In this document: piece by piece, positions 10,152 to 18,875 of the stretch | Layout of the letters: every line of letters begins with the position of its first letter | Position numbering within the stretch: the stretch's first letter is position 1 | Source: Gemmatimonas sp. | Lineage (GTDB): Bacteria > Gemmatimonadota > Gemmatimonadetes > Gemmatimonadales > Gemmatimonadaceae | NCBI GenBank assembly: GCA_021154325.1 | Contig: JAJKIR010000101.1 | Span: 1-38,198 of the forward strand | DNA: 38,198 bases | Direction of reading: 5' to 3' | Made by a program: the position numbers and the translations under genes | Notes under the pieces: model-generated | What the model saw: the letters and a program-made list of their open reading frames with translations, nothing else | Told to the model about the DNA's origin: nothing | Databases searched by the model: none

Positions 10152-11708
10152 CTACTGCACTTTCAAAGTCACCGTCGTCGTTGCTCCGGGGGGACGAATG
10201 TCGTAGACCATGAGGGTGATAAGATCACCCGACTTCAATTTCGACACGATATCCTCGAAGTCCGCGGGAGATCGAATGTCGCGCTTCTGCGGATACAGTA
10301 CGCGCTCGATTATCGAGGTGTTCTCACTCAACTGTCGATAGGCGGGACCACTCGGCGAGATGTCCGTCACGAGCAGACCATGACGCCATTGCTCACCGAC
10401 ACGCGCCTGCTGTGCGAGCTCCGGCGGCACCGCTTGCACCGAAATGCCAAGCTTGTCGTAGCTCCGCTCGGTGCCGCGCGAGACGGGCTGTCTGCCGCTT
10501 TCATCTGCTGACGCAACATCTGTCGCGCGATCCGCCGGTGGCTCTCCGAGCTTGACGTTTAGCGTTTTCTTATCGCCGAAGCGCATCACGTCGAGGCGCA
10601 CCGTCTCACCGGGCTTGAAGCCGCGAATCACGCGCTGGAGCGTGCTCACGCGATCGATCGACTGGCCATTCACGGCCACGATCACGTCGCCTACCTCGAC
10701 GCCCGCCTTTTTCGCCGGGCTCGCGTCTGGATCGTCGGCTGGATCGAAGCCGCTGACCTTCACGCCGTGGATGTCCTTGAGCCCTGCGACCTGCGCATCG
10801 TTAGGATCGACCTCGCCGATGTTGATGCCGAGCACCGCGCGCCGCACCTTGCCATACTGGATGATGTCGTCCATCACCTGCTTTGCGAGCGTGATCGGAA
10901 TGGCGAAGCCATAGCCCGCATAGAAGCCGGTGTTGCTCGCGATGGCGCTGTTGATGCCGATCACCTCGCCGCGAATATTGACGAGCGGCCCGCCCGAGTT
11001 GCCGGGGTTGATCGCCGCGTCCGTCTGGATGTAGTCCTGGATCGCATAACGCGTGTTGAGCAGCGCGCCGAGCGAACGGCCGCGGGCGCTGACGATGCCG
11101 GCCGTCACTGTGAAGTCGAGGCCGAGCGGGTTTCCGATTGCCACGACCCACTGGCCGACGCGCGCATTCGCGTCATCGCCGAGCGCAACCGTGGGAAGAT
11201 CGCTCACGTCCACCTTGATCACCGCGATGTCCGTCGTGGGATCACGGCCGATCACCTTGGCGTTGTAGGTCCGGTTGTCCAGTAGCTTCACCGTGACCTT
11301 GTCCGCGTCGGCGACGACGTGATTGTTCGTGAGGATGTAACCGTCCTTGCTGACAATGAACCCGGAGCCGCTCGCCTCACTCGGCTGATCCTGTTGCGGA
11401 TCGAACTGTCTGAAGAAGTCTTCGATCCCGCCGGGCAGGCGCTGGCGCTGCTGCCGATTGTTGGTCTTGGTCCGAGCGAAGCGCTCGGTCTGAATCGAGA
11501 CGACGGCCGGCGTCACGTGATCGGCGATGGCCTCGAACGCATTCTGCGTCTCGACAAGCGGCTGGACCTGCTGGAGGGTCGGCTTCGGCGCCGTCTTCGA
11601 CTGAGCCCAACCCAGGTGGGTGAGGTTCGAGCCCGAGGCGAACACAAGGCCGCACAGGAATGCCACGACCACCGCCGCGGTCAGTCGGGCACGAGGGTAC
11701 TTGGTCAT
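10152..11708 (-). CDS. DegP/DegQ-type periplasmic serine protease (HtrA family)
   Basis: Envelope trypsin-like protease/chaperone of 518 residues. An N-terminal signal or membrane anchor (LTAAVVVAFLCGLVF) is followed by a linker and a trypsin-like domain with the triad His130 (NNHVV), Asp160 (TDIAVI) and Ser238 (GNSGGPL). A PDZ domain follows (about 300-400, ending KLGEPP). The C terminus looks like a second, divergent PDZ (from LGISVQAVPPEL). I chose the ATG at 11708, preceded by GGAAGG about 7 nt away, over an in-frame ATG at 11765 whose extension would precede the signal sequence. It lies downstream of dnaK on the same strand but has its own candidate promoter and terminators. DegP and DegQ cannot be told apart from this sequence. 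Confidence 0.93.
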   Translation of the reverse strand: MTKYPRARLTAAVVVAFLCGLVFASGSNLTHLGWAQSKTAPKPTLQQVQPLVETQNAFEAIADHVTPAVVSIQTERFARTKTNNRQQRQRLPGGIEDFFRQFDPQQDQPSEASGSGFIVSKDGYILTNNHVVADADKVTVKLLDNRTYNAKVIGRDPTTDIAVIKVDVSDLPTVALGDDANARVGQWVVAIGNPLGLDFTVTAGIVSARGRSLGALLNTRYAIQDYIQTDAAINPGNSGGPLVNIRGEVIGINSAIASNTGFYAGYGFAIPITLAKQVMDDIIQYGKVRRAVLGINIGEVDPNDAQVAGLKDIHGVKVSGFDPADDPDASPAKKAGVEVGDVIVAVNGQSIDRVSTLQRVIRGFKPGETVRLDVMRFGDKKTLNVKLGEPPADRATDVASADESGRQPVSRGTERSYDKLGISVQAVPPELAQQARVGEQWRHGLLVTDISPSGPAYRQLSENTSIIERVLYPQKRDIRSPADFEDIVSKLKSGDLITLMVYDIRPPGATTTVTLKVQ

Positions 11709-11741
11709 ACGCTGCCTTCCCACGTCTGATGAGTTTGGGGA

Positions 11742-11770
11742 CGGTACACGAAATGGATGGTGCAAGTTCC
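11742..11770 (-). promoter_or_regulatory. Candidate ECF/sigmaE-like promoter of the DegP-type gene
   Basis: Minus-strand GGAACTT (11770-11764) is identical to the E. coli sigmaE -35 consensus and is followed after 16 nt by GTACCG (11747-11742), a poor match to the -10. The gene start lies 34 nt further on. In E. coli degP is a classic sigmaE target, which makes the coincidence interesting, but the -10 is weak. Confidence 0.3.
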
Positions 11771-11800
11771 GGTGCTACGAGGTGCTAGGTGCCAGCTGCC
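11771..11800. repeat. Heptad repeat (GGTGCTA), left arm
   Basis: GGTGCTA units at 11771-11777 and 11781-11787 followed by GGTGCCA. They are complementary to the TAGCACC tract at 11928-11962. The pair brackets the dnaK terminator hairpin in the 253-nt gap between the dnaK stop and the DegP-type start. Confidence 0.7.
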
Positions 11801-11894
11801 TTCGTCTTCGACAGACACGATTGGGCTTACGAAAGGTTGCTTCCGGGCGTTGCAGAATGAAGTGAAGAAGTGGTAAGGAATGCCACTGACGCAG

Positions 11895-11925
11895 GAAACC
11901 GCCGAAGCATGGCTCCGGCGGTTTC
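11895..11925 (-). terminator. Terminator-like hairpin downstream of dnaK
   Basis: GAAACCGCCG (11895-11904) pairs with CGGCGGTTTC (11916-11925), and an inner AGC/GCT can extend the stem. No strong U-tract follows on the minus strand. It lies 37 nt after the dnaK stop. Confidence 0.6.
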
Positions 11926-11927
11926 GC

Positions 11928-11962
11928 TAGCACCTAACACCCAGCACCTAGCACCTCAGACC
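11928..11962. repeat. Heptad repeat (TAGCACC), right arm, five units
   Basis: Five consecutive 7-nt units: TAGCACC, TAACACC, CAGCACC, TAGCACC, TCAGACC. They run directly into the dnaK stop codon and are complementary to the tract at 11771-11800. Confidence 0.75.
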
Positions 11963-13908
11963 TACTTCTTCCCTTCGTCCACGATCTCGTAGTCCGCTTC
12001 GACGACGTCCTCCTTCGGAGCGCCGCCCTGGGCGGTGCTGCCAGTTGGACCGGCGCCGGACGCCTCGCCTTCGGGCGTAGCACCAGGCTGCGACTGCGAC
12101 TGCGCATAGAAAGTCTGCCCCGCCTCGCTGTATGCGCGGTTGAGCTCCTCCTGCGCGGAGCGAATCTCGTTCATGTCGTCTCCACGAAGCGCTTTTCGCG
12201 CCCGCTCGATCGACGATTCGAGCTTCGACTTGGCGTCTGCCGGGAGTCGATCGCCCCATTCCTTCACGTTCTTCTCGACCTCGTACGTCATGCTGTCGAG
12301 ACGGTTGCGCGTGTCGATCTCTTCTCGGCGCTTCTTGTCTTCAGCCGCATGCGACTCGGCGTCCTTGACCATCCGCTGAATGTCGTTATCCGACAGACCG
12401 CTGGACGCCTCGATGCGAATCTTCTGCTCCTTGCCGCTCGCCTTGTCTTTCGCCGAGACGTGGAGAATCCCGTTCGCGTCGATATCGAACGTCACCTCGA
12501 TCTGCGGCATGCCGCGCGGAGCGGGTGGAATTCCCGTGAGCTGGAACTTGCCGATGGTGCGGTTGTCCCGCGCCATGTCTCGCTCGCCCTGGAGCACGTG
12601 GATCTCGACCGTCGTCTGATTGTCGTCGGCTGTCGAGAAGGTCTCGCTCTTCTTCGTCGGGATCGTCGTGTTCCGCGCGATGAGCACCGTCGTCACGCCG
12701 CCTAACGTCTCGATGCCGAGCGAGAGCGGCGTCACGTCGAGCAGCAGCACGTCCTTCTGCTCGCCGGTGAGCACCGCGCCCTGAATCGCGGCGCCAATGG
12801 CGACCACTTCGTCAGGGTTGACGCCCTTGTGCGGCTCTTTCTTGAAGAAGTTCTTGACGATCTCCTGAACCTTGGGAATGCGGGTCGAGCCGCCGACGAG
12901 AATCACCTCGTCAACCTCTTCCGGCTTCATCCCGGCGTCTTTCAACGCCTGCTGCATGGGCGGAATCGTGCGCTGGATGAGGTCGTCCACCAGCTGCTCG
13001 AATTTCGCGCGCGACAGCGTGTAGTTCAGGTGCTTCGGGCCGGACTGGTCCGCCGTGATGAACGGCAGGTTGATGTCCGTCGACATCGTCCCCGACAGCT
13101 CCATCTTCGCCTTCTCGGCCGCTTCCTTGAGTCGCTGAAGCGCCATTGGGTCCTTCGACAGATCGATGCCCTGATCGCGCTTGAACTCGCCGACGATCCA
13201 GTCGATCACGCGCTGGTCGAAGTCGTCGCCGCCGAGGTGGGTATCACCGTTCGTCGACTTGACCTCGAACTGCCGCGACCCCTCGACGTCGTACAGCTCC
13301 AGCACGGAGATGTCGTACGTGCCGCCGCCAAGGTCGAAGACGGCAACCTTCTCGTCCTTTTTCTTGTCGAGACCGTAGGCGAGCGCTGCCGCCGTCGGCT
13401 CGTTGATAATGCGCAGCACGTCGAGGCCGGCGATCTTGCCGGCATCCTTCGTCGCCTGACGCTGCGAATCGTTGAAATACGCAGGCACGGTGACGACCGC
13501 CTTGGACACGCTGTGTCCCAGGTAATCCTCGGCCGTCTGCTTCATCTTCTGGAGAATCATCGCCGAGATCTCGGGCGCGGAATACCGCTTTCCCTGGACC
13601 TCGACAGTTGCAAGATCGTTCTGGCCAGACACGACCTTGTACGGAACTCGCTTAATCTCCTGCTGCACTTCGGGCATCTTGCGGCCCATGAAGCGCTTGA
13701 TGGAGAAGATCGTATTCTGCGGATTGGTGACCGCCTGACGCTTGGCGACCTGTCCAACGAGCCGCTCGCCGTCCTTGGTGAAGCCGACCACCGACGGAGT
13801 GGTGCGTCCGCCTTCCGAGTTGGGAATCACGACGGGATCGCCGCCTTCCATCACGGCGACGACTGAATTGGTCGTACCCAGGTCGATACCGATGACTTTA
13901 TCCGCCAT
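11962..13908 (-). CDS. dnaK: Molecular chaperone DnaK (Hsp70)
   Basis: ATP-driven Hsp70 chaperone of 648 residues. The actin-like ATPase domain begins [14 protein letters not shown] and contains the phosphate-2 motif [14 protein letters not shown] and the adenosine motif [13 protein letters not shown]. The [11 protein letters not shown] linker leads to the substrate-binding domain, then a helical lid and the usual acidic tail ([11 protein letters not shown]). The [15 protein letters not shown] and [11 protein letters not shown] blocks are intact. No grpE, dnaJ or hrcA gene adjoins it here, so it stands alone. Upstream lies a 164-nt divergent region with a notable inverted repeat. Confidence 0.98.
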   Translation of the reverse strand: MADKVIGIDLGTTNSVVAVMEGGDPVVIPNSEGGRTTPSVVGFTKDGERLVGQVAKRQAVTNPQNTIFSIKRFMGRKMPEVQQEIKRVPYKVVSGQNDLATVEVQGKRYSAPEISAMILQKMKQTAEDYLGHSVSKAVVTVPAYFNDSQRQATKDAGKIAGLDVLRIINEPTAAALAYGLDKKKDEKVAVFDLGGGTYDISVLELYDVEGSRQFEVKSTNGDTHLGGDDFDQRVIDWIVGEFKRDQGIDLSKDPMALQRLKEAAEKAKMELSGTMSTDINLPFITADQSGPKHLNYTLSRAKFEQLVDDLIQRTIPPMQQALKDAGMKPEEVDEVILVGGSTRIPKVQEIVKNFFKKEPHKGVNPDEVVAIGAAIQGAVLTGEQKDVLLLDVTPLSLGIETLGGVTTVLIARNTTIPTKKSETFSTADDNQTTVEIHVLQGERDMARDNRTIGKFQLTGIPPAPRGMPQIEVTFDIDANGILHVSAKDKASGKEQKIRIEASSGLSDNDIQRMVKDAESHAAEDKKRREEIDTRNRLDSMTYEVEKNVKEWGDRLPADAKSKLESSIERARKALRGDDMNEIRSAQEELNRAYSEAGQTFYAQSQSQPGATPEGEASGAGPTGSTAQGGAPKEDVVEADYEIVDEGKK

Positions 13909-13931
13909 TGCTACCTCGAGTGTGGAGTCGG

Positions 13932-13965
13932 GCGGAGCGGATCATGCGACACCCGGCCGCTCCGC
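13932..13965 (-). promoter_or_regulatory. Inverted repeat in the dnaK leader
   Basis: Perfect 9-bp arms GCGGAGCGG (13932-13940) and CCGCTCCGC (13957-13965), spaced by 16 nt, 23 nt before the dnaK ATG. It is not a CIRCE element (no TTAGCACTC arms). It could be an operator for another repressor or a leader hairpin. Confidence 0.4.
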
Positions 13966-14072
13966 CGATGCTGGTGAGGCAAGGCAAGTAGGGGACCGGG
14001 CGACTGCGCCAACTTGGCAGCGGTCACCGAGCGACCCGTTACATTTCTGACGCAAGCGCGCCAGCACGACCC

Positions 14073-14849
14073 ATGATCCCACTGAGCGACGAAAACCCGA
14101 CGCTGCACACGCCCTACATGACGTGGGCGCTGCTCGCGGCAATGTTCGGCGCTTTTTTCATCATCCAGGGCGCCGGGCTCGACGAGGTCAAGCTCGCCAC
14201 GAGCATCTGCAACCTCGGGATGGTGCCGGGCGAGCTCACCCATCGGGCGGCGCTCGGGACAGGGGTGCCAATCGCTCGCGGCCTTGCCTGCGTTGTCGAC
14301 AACGACCCCATCAATCGATGGACGCCGCTGACATCGATGTTCCTCCACGGCGGCTGGATGCACATCCTCGGCAACGCGCTCTTCTTCTGGGTCTTCGGCA
14401 ACAACATCGAGGATAGCATGGGGCCGGGGCGATTCCTCGCCTTCTACCTCATCTGCGGGCTCGCGGCGGCGGCGGCGCATGTCCTCATGCAGCCGGCCTC
14501 ACCAATCCCGACCGTCGGTGCGTCCGGCGCTATCTCCGGTGTGCTCGGCGCCTATCTCGTGCTCTATCCACGGGTGCGGGTCAACATGCTCTTCATCTTC
14601 ATCATCATCTTCCGCGTCATTCCGGTGCCGGCGTGGCTCGTGTTGATCTGGTGGTTCGGCGTCCAGCTCATATCGGCATTGCCATCGCTCTCGCAGGTGA
14701 ATCCTGACGTGTCAGGTGGGGTGGCCGTGTGGGCGCACGTTGGCGGCTTCGTCACCGGGATGGTCTTGATCAAGCTCTTCGAGAAGCCGGCGCTCGTCGC
14801 CGAGCGCGAGTCGGTGCGCCGCGCACACCAGGCGTGGCCGGGGCTCTAG
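14073..14849 (+). CDS. Rhomboid-family intramembrane serine protease
   Basis: Polytopic inner-membrane protease of 258 residues that would cleave transmembrane substrates. Hallmarks: the HGGWMHILGN motif in TM2, catalytic Ser151 in GASGAISG, and catalytic His222 in AHVGGFVTG. An N-terminal TM (MTWALLAAMFGAFFII) is followed by a long, probably periplasmic loop with a VPGELT element common in bacterial rhomboids. About six TM segments are visible, with a short cytoplasmic tail. It is divergent from dnaK and 67 nt upstream of the DUF47-pit genes, which have their own promoter. Substrate unknown. Confidence 0.9.
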   Translation: MIPLSDENPTLHTPYMTWALLAAMFGAFFIIQGAGLDEVKLATSICNLGMVPGELTHRAALGTGVPIARGLACVVDNDPINRWTPLTSMFLHGGWMHILGNALFFWVFGNNIEDSMGPGRFLAFYLICGLAAAAAHVLMQPASPIPTVGASGAISGVLGAYLVLYPRVRVNMLFIFIIIFRVIPVPAWLVLIWWFGVQLISALPSLSQVNPDVSGGVAVWAHVGGFVTGMVLIKLFEKPALVAERESVRRAHQAWPGL

Positions 14850-14861
14850 CCAGCGCGGACT

Positions 14862-14889
14862 TTGACGTCCGGTTGGGCGCGGGTATCTT
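14862..14889 (+). promoter_or_regulatory. Sigma70-type promoter of the DUF47-pit operon
   Basis: TTGACG (14862-14867), 16-nt spacer, TATCTT (14884-14889). A purine-rich AGGGAAGG (14904-14911) lies before the GTG start at 14917 and would be the ribosome binding site. I see no full Pho box here. Confidence 0.6.
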
Positions 14890-14916
14890 CCGGCCGCCCT
14901 TACAGGGAAGGCCGGA

Positions 14917-15540
14917 GTGGGTTTGCTCGCTAAGCTGATTCCGCACGACGAGCAGTTCTTTGACCTCTTCGACCAACTCACCGCGCACCTGACTCAGTCT
15001 GCGCGGATGTTGGCGGAGCTGTTCGATGATCCGCAGCACGTCGCCGATCATGTGCGGGCGATCAAGGACGTCGAGCACAAGGCAGACGTCCTCACGAGCT
15101 CCATCAATCAGCGCATCGACAAGAGCTTCGTCACGCCGATCGATCGCGAGGACATCCACATGCTCGCCTCGCGTCTCGACGACGTCATCGATCTGCTCGA
15201 CGGGACCTCCCGTCGGTTCGAGATGCTCCACATCGACGTCGTGAAGGAACCGGCCCGGCAGCTTGCGCAAGTGCTCATCCAGGCCGCGGAGCACATCCAG
15301 ACGGGCGTCAAATCGATTCGTCAGACGAAGGCCGTCGGCGTCGAAGCAACGCACATCAAGAAGCTGGAGGAGGAGGCGGACGCGATCTACCATGCCGCAG
15401 TGGGTGACCTCTTCGCCGGCCACCCCGATCCGCTCGAGGTGCTGAAGTGGAAGGAGATGTACGACACGCTCGAGCGCGCGACCGATAGCTGCATGGGCGT
15501 CGCGCAGGTGATGCAGAGCATCTCCTTGAAGAACGCGTGA
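14917..15540 (+). CDS. DUF47 family PhoU-like protein, Pit accessory
   Basis: All-helical cytoplasmic protein of 207 residues related to PhoU. Family members are commonly encoded directly before Pit phosphate transporters and are thought to modulate them. Visible helical-bundle motifs include VEHKADVLTSSI, FVTPIDREDIHMLASRLDDVID and LEEEADAIYH, with the acidic ExxxD-type metal-binding positions expected of PhoU folds. It starts at GTG behind AGGGAAGG. It is followed 13 nt later by pit and certainly cotranscribed with it. Confidence 0.9.
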   Translation: MGLLAKLIPHDEQFFDLFDQLTAHLTQSARMLAELFDDPQHVADHVRAIKDVEHKADVLTSSINQRIDKSFVTPIDREDIHMLASRLDDVIDLLDGTSRRFEMLHIDVVKEPARQLAQVLIQAAEHIQTGVKSIRQTKAVGVEATHIKKLEEEADAIYHAAVGDLFAGHPDPLEVLKWKEMYDTLERATDSCMGVAQVMQSISLKNA

Positions 15541-15553
15541 GGCAGCGCGCCGC

Positions 15554-16591
15554 GTGATCGGGTACGTCATCGCGATCGTCATCATCGCGTTCGTCTTCGA
15601 CTTCATCAACGGCTTCCACGATTCGGCGAACTCCATCGCCACGATCGTGGGCACCCGTGTTCTGAACCCGTTCACCGCGGTGCTCTGGGCGGCGACGTTC
15701 AACTTCGCCGCGCTCTTCACTGTCGGGACGGCCGTTGCGAGCACGATAGGCAAGGGGATGATCGACATCTCGTTCGTCGATGCGAACGTGATCCTGGGCG
15801 GCTTGCTCGGCGCGATCATCTGGAACTTGATCACCTGGTTCTTCGGCTTGCCGTCGAGCTCCTCTCACGCGCTCATCGGCGGCTATGCCGGCAGCGCCAT
15901 TTCCAAAGCCGGCCTCGCGGCGATCCTCTGGGGACGAAAGTGGATCGAGACGCTCGAGTTCATCGCGCTCTCCCCGATCATAGGCCTCATGGCCGGTTTC
16001 GGTCTCATGATCGCGGTGTACTGGATCTTTCAGCGGGCGTCGCCGCACCGCGTCGATCGGGTCTTTCGCGTGGCGCAGTTAGGCAGCTCGGCGCTTTTCT
16101 CATTCTCGCACGGCGCGAACGACGCGCAGAAGACGATGGGAATCATCGCCGGCCTGCTCGTTTCCACGCGCGAGCTCTTTCGACTTCAGCCGGGAATACT
16201 CCGTCACCTCTATCTGGAGTCGGCGAGCCACATACCACTCTGGGTCGAAATCTGCGCCTATGTCATGATCTCGCTCGGCACGCTCTTCGGCGGCTGGCGC
16301 ATCGTGCATACGATGGGCTCGCGCATCACGCGGCTGCGGCCAGTCGGTGGCTTCTGTGCCGAGACCGGTGGCGCGTTTGCCATCCTGTTCGCGACGCGCC
16401 TCGGAATCCCGGTCAGCACCACGCACACGATCACAGGCGCCATCGTGGGCGTGGGCGCCACGCATCGACTCTCAGCCGTGCGCTGGGGTATTGCTGGCCG
16501 CATCGTCTGGGCTTGGGTGCTCACCATCCCCGCGGCGGGCATCATGGCGGCGATTGCCTACCAGATCCTCAGCCGCATCGTGCCGATGTGA
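15554..16591 (+). CDS. pit: Inorganic phosphate transporter, Pit (PiT) family
   Basis: Inner-membrane low-affinity phosphate (metal-phosphate) symporter of 345 residues. The two PiT signature repeats are present: NGFHDSANSIAT near the N terminus and HGANDAQKTMGI in the middle. Around ten hydrophobic segments alternate with short loops, and the C-terminal VSTTHTITGAIVGVGA repeats the N-terminal SSSHALIGGYAG, reflecting the family's internal inverted duplication. GTG start, 13 nt after the DUF47 gene. It ends 120 nt before ppk, which has its own promoter. Confidence 0.95.
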   Translation: MIGYVIAIVIIAFVFDFINGFHDSANSIATIVGTRVLNPFTAVLWAATFNFAALFTVGTAVASTIGKGMIDISFVDANVILGGLLGAIIWNLITWFFGLPSSSSHALIGGYAGSAISKAGLAAILWGRKWIETLEFIALSPIIGLMAGFGLMIAVYWIFQRASPHRVDRVFRVAQLGSSALFSFSHGANDAQKTMGIIAGLLVSTRELFRLQPGILRHLYLESASHIPLWVEICAYVMISLGTLFGGWRIVHTMGSRITRLRPVGGFCAETGGAFAILFATRLGIPVSTTHTITGAIVGVGATHRLSAVRWGIAGRIVWAWVLTIPAAGIMAAIAYQILSRIVPM

Positions 16592-16652
16592 GGCGAGAGC
16601 CGGGCATAATGTCCGGACACGCCTCGCGCTGGACGCAAGCCGTAACGAACCC

Positions 16653-16682
16653 GTGACAGCCGCGCCGTTCTGGAGCTATACC
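16653..16682 (+). promoter_or_regulatory. Candidate promoter of ppk
   Basis: GTGACA (16653-16658), 18-nt spacer, TATACC (16677-16682), 29 nt before the ppk ATG. Good -35, fair -10. No clear Pho box overlaps it. Confidence 0.45.
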
Positions 16683-16711
16683 TTCCATAGCCCGAACCGG
16701 ACTCGAAGCGG

Positions 16712-18838
16712 ATGCAGGAAGTCGTCAACCAGAGCTCGCTCTTCATCAATCGAGAGTTGAGCTGGCTTGCCTTCAATGGACGCGTGCTACAGCAGGCTGT
16801 GGACGCGCGCACGCCATTGCTCGACCGCGTGAAGTTCCTCTCCATCTTCAGCAGCAACCTGGACGAGTTCTACATGGTGCGCGTGGCGGGGCTGCGCCGG
16901 CAGGTGGCCTCCAACGTTCAGGCCACGCCGCCAGATGGCATGAGCCCTCAGGAGCAGCTGGAGGCGATCGACCGCCTCGTGCGCGAGCAGCTCGCCCTCC
17001 AGCGCCGCTGCTTCGAGGATCTCCTCGAGCAGCTGAGCGCGAACGGCATTCGGCTCGTCGGGGTCACCGATCTCACCGCCCGCGAGTGGGGCGCGCTCGA
17101 CGAGTATTTCGAGTCGCAGGTCTTTCCGGTGCTCACGCCGCTCGCTGTCGATCCTGGCCATCCCTTTCCGTACATCTCGAATCTTTCGCTCTCGCTGGCA
17201 GTCGAGATTCGCGATCCCGAAACCGGCGAGGATCACTTCGCGCGCGTGAAGGTGCCAAGGAGCCTGCCGCGCTGGGTGCCCGTCATCGGGCGGCCAACTC
17301 ATTTCGTTCCGCTCGAGGAAGTCATCGGTGCGAATCTCGGAGCACTCTTTCCGGGAATGGAAGTGCTCCGCTGGCACGCGTTCCGGATCACGCGCTACTC
17401 GGACCTCGAGATGCCGGTCGAGGAGCCCGAGGATCTCCTCGCGACGATCGAGGAACAGGTCTTCAAGCGCCGCTTCGGCGAAGTCGTTAGGCTCGAGGTC
17501 GAGGACGAGATGCCCTCGCATCTCCGCACATTGCTGCTCGAGGAGCTGCGCGCCGAGGAGGTTCCGCAGAGCGCCGCTCTCATGGAGGGCGACATCTTCG
17601 AGGCAGGCGAGGTGCTCGGCCTCGGCGATCTCCTGGTCCTGAACGCGCTCGACTGCCCCGCGCTCAAGGATCCGCCATTCACGCCGTCGATCCCGCCCGA
17701 GCTGCGCGATACGCGTCGCTCGATCTTCGACGTCATCCGCGAGCGCGACCTGCTCGTGCACCATCCCTTCGATTCGTTCTCCGCCACCGTCGAGCGATTC
17801 CTGGAGACGGCGGCGGAAGATGACCAGGTGCTGGCGATCAAGCTCACGCTCTACCGCACCTCCGGCGACACGGCCATCGTCGAGTCACTGATCGAGGCGG
17901 CGCAGCGCGGCAAGCAGGTCGCGGTGCTCGTCGAGCTCAAGGCGCGCTTCGACGAGGCGAACAACATCGGCTGGGCGCGCCGACTCGAGAGCTTCGGGGT
18001 GCACGTTGCGTACGGCTCGGCGACACTCAAGACGCACACGAAGCTGGCGCTCGTCGTCAGGCGTGAGGCCGATGGAATTCGCCGCTACGTCCATCTCGGC
18101 AGTGGCAACTACAACTCTCGTACGGCCCGACTTTACTCCGACATTGGCTTGTTCACCTGCAGTCGATCGATCGCCGCCGACGTTACAGATCTTTTCAACT
18201 CGCTCACGGGCTACTCGCGCCAGCGCCTCTACCGAAAGCTGCTCGTGGCTCCAGCCAACATGCGTGCCCGGCTGATCGATCTCATCGATCGCGAGGCGGA
18301 GCACGCGAAGGCGGGTCGCAACGCGCGCATCATCGCGAAGATGAATGCGCTGGTGGACCCCGAGATCATCGAGTCGCTCTATCGCGCATCGCGCGCCGGC
18401 GTGGAGATCGATCTCATCGTCCGCGGCATCTGCTGCCTCCGACCCGGTATGCCGGGCCTCAGCGACCGCATTCGCGTCGTGAGCCTCGTCGGCCGATTCC
18501 TCGAGCATTCGCGCGTCTTCTCCTTCGCGAATGGCGGGGCGGAGGAGTTCTACCTCGGCTCGGCGGACTGGATGCCGCGCAATTTCGATCGCCGCGTCGA
18601 GGCCGTCGCCCCGGTGGAGGACTCGACCCTCCACGTGCGCCTGCGCAGCCTCCTTCGCACCTCACTCGAGGACAATCGGCTCGCCTGGGACCTCGGTGCC
18701 GACGGACGGTGGACGCAGCGCACGCCTAACGGCGTCGTCCACAACGCCCATGAGGTGCTGATCCGCGAGTCTTGGGGCCTGTCATTGTCTGACCACCGTC
18801 CCAGCGGAGAAGCGCGTCCGGTCGGCTCCCTCGTCTAA
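16712..18838 (+). CDS. ppk1: Polyphosphate kinase 1
   Basis: Membrane-associated enzyme of 708 residues that reversibly builds inorganic polyphosphate from ATP. Domain order is as in E. coli Ppk: N-terminal helical domain (ELSWLAFNGRVLQQA), head domain, and two phospholipase D-like catalytic domains. The autophosphorylated His is His442 in KTHTKLAL and the second catalytic His is His599 in LEHSRVF; both lie seven residues beyond the E. coli positions 435 and 592. Its ATP-loop region YVHLGSGNYNSRTARLY is intact. It is convergent with ppx, the degrading enzyme, with a gap of only 37 nt. Confidence 0.97.
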   Translation: MQEVVNQSSLFINRELSWLAFNGRVLQQAVDARTPLLDRVKFLSIFSSNLDEFYMVRVAGLRRQVASNVQATPPDGMSPQEQLEAIDRLVREQLALQRRCFEDLLEQLSANGIRLVGVTDLTAREWGALDEYFESQVFPVLTPLAVDPGHPFPYISNLSLSLAVEIRDPETGEDHFARVKVPRSLPRWVPVIGRPTHFVPLEEVIGANLGALFPGMEVLRWHAFRITRYSDLEMPVEEPEDLLATIEEQVFKRRFGEVVRLEVEDEMPSHLRTLLLEELRAEEVPQSAALMEGDIFEAGEVLGLGDLLVLNALDCPALKDPPFTPSIPPELRDTRRSIFDVIRERDLLVHHPFDSFSATVERFLETAAEDDQVLAIKLTLYRTSGDTAIVESLIEAAQRGKQVAVLVELKARFDEANNIGWARRLESFGVHVAYGSATLKTHTKLALVVRREADGIRRYVHLGSGNYNSRTARLYSDIGLFTCSRSIAADVTDLFNSLTGYSRQRLYRKLLVAPANMRARLIDLIDREAEHAKAGRNARIIAKMNALVDPEIIESLYRASRAGVEIDLIVRGICCLRPGMPGLSDRIRVVSLVGRFLEHSRVFSFANGGAEEFYLGSADWMPRNFDRRVEAVAPVEDSTLHVRLRSLLRTSLEDNRLAWDLGADGRWTQRTPNGVVHNAHEVLIRESWGLSLSDHRPSGEARPVGSLV

Positions 18839-18842
18839 CCGG

Positions 18843-18868
18843 CCACCAACCACGAACCACCCAGCACC
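18843..18868. repeat. Short heptad-type repeat between ppk and ppx
   Basis: CCAACCA-, CGAACCA- and CCCAGCA-like units fill most of the 37-nt gap between two convergent stop codons. One-armed: no complementary tract is present, unlike the other convergent junctions. Confidence 0.5.
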
Positions 18869-18875
18869 GCAGCTG

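Noticed and set aside
13909..14072. CIRCE (HrcA operator) upstream of dnaK
   Set aside because: No TTAGCACTC or GAGTGCTAA arm is present; only a different GC-rich inverted repeat was found.
14850..14916. Pho box at the DUF47-pit promoter
   Set aside because: No CTGTCAT-type direct repeat with 11-bp period is visible, despite a good sigma70 promoter.
16600..16616. Terminator after pit
   Set aside because: CCGGGCA/TGTCCGG can form a 7-bp stem with one G-U pair, but it is weak and has no U-tract.
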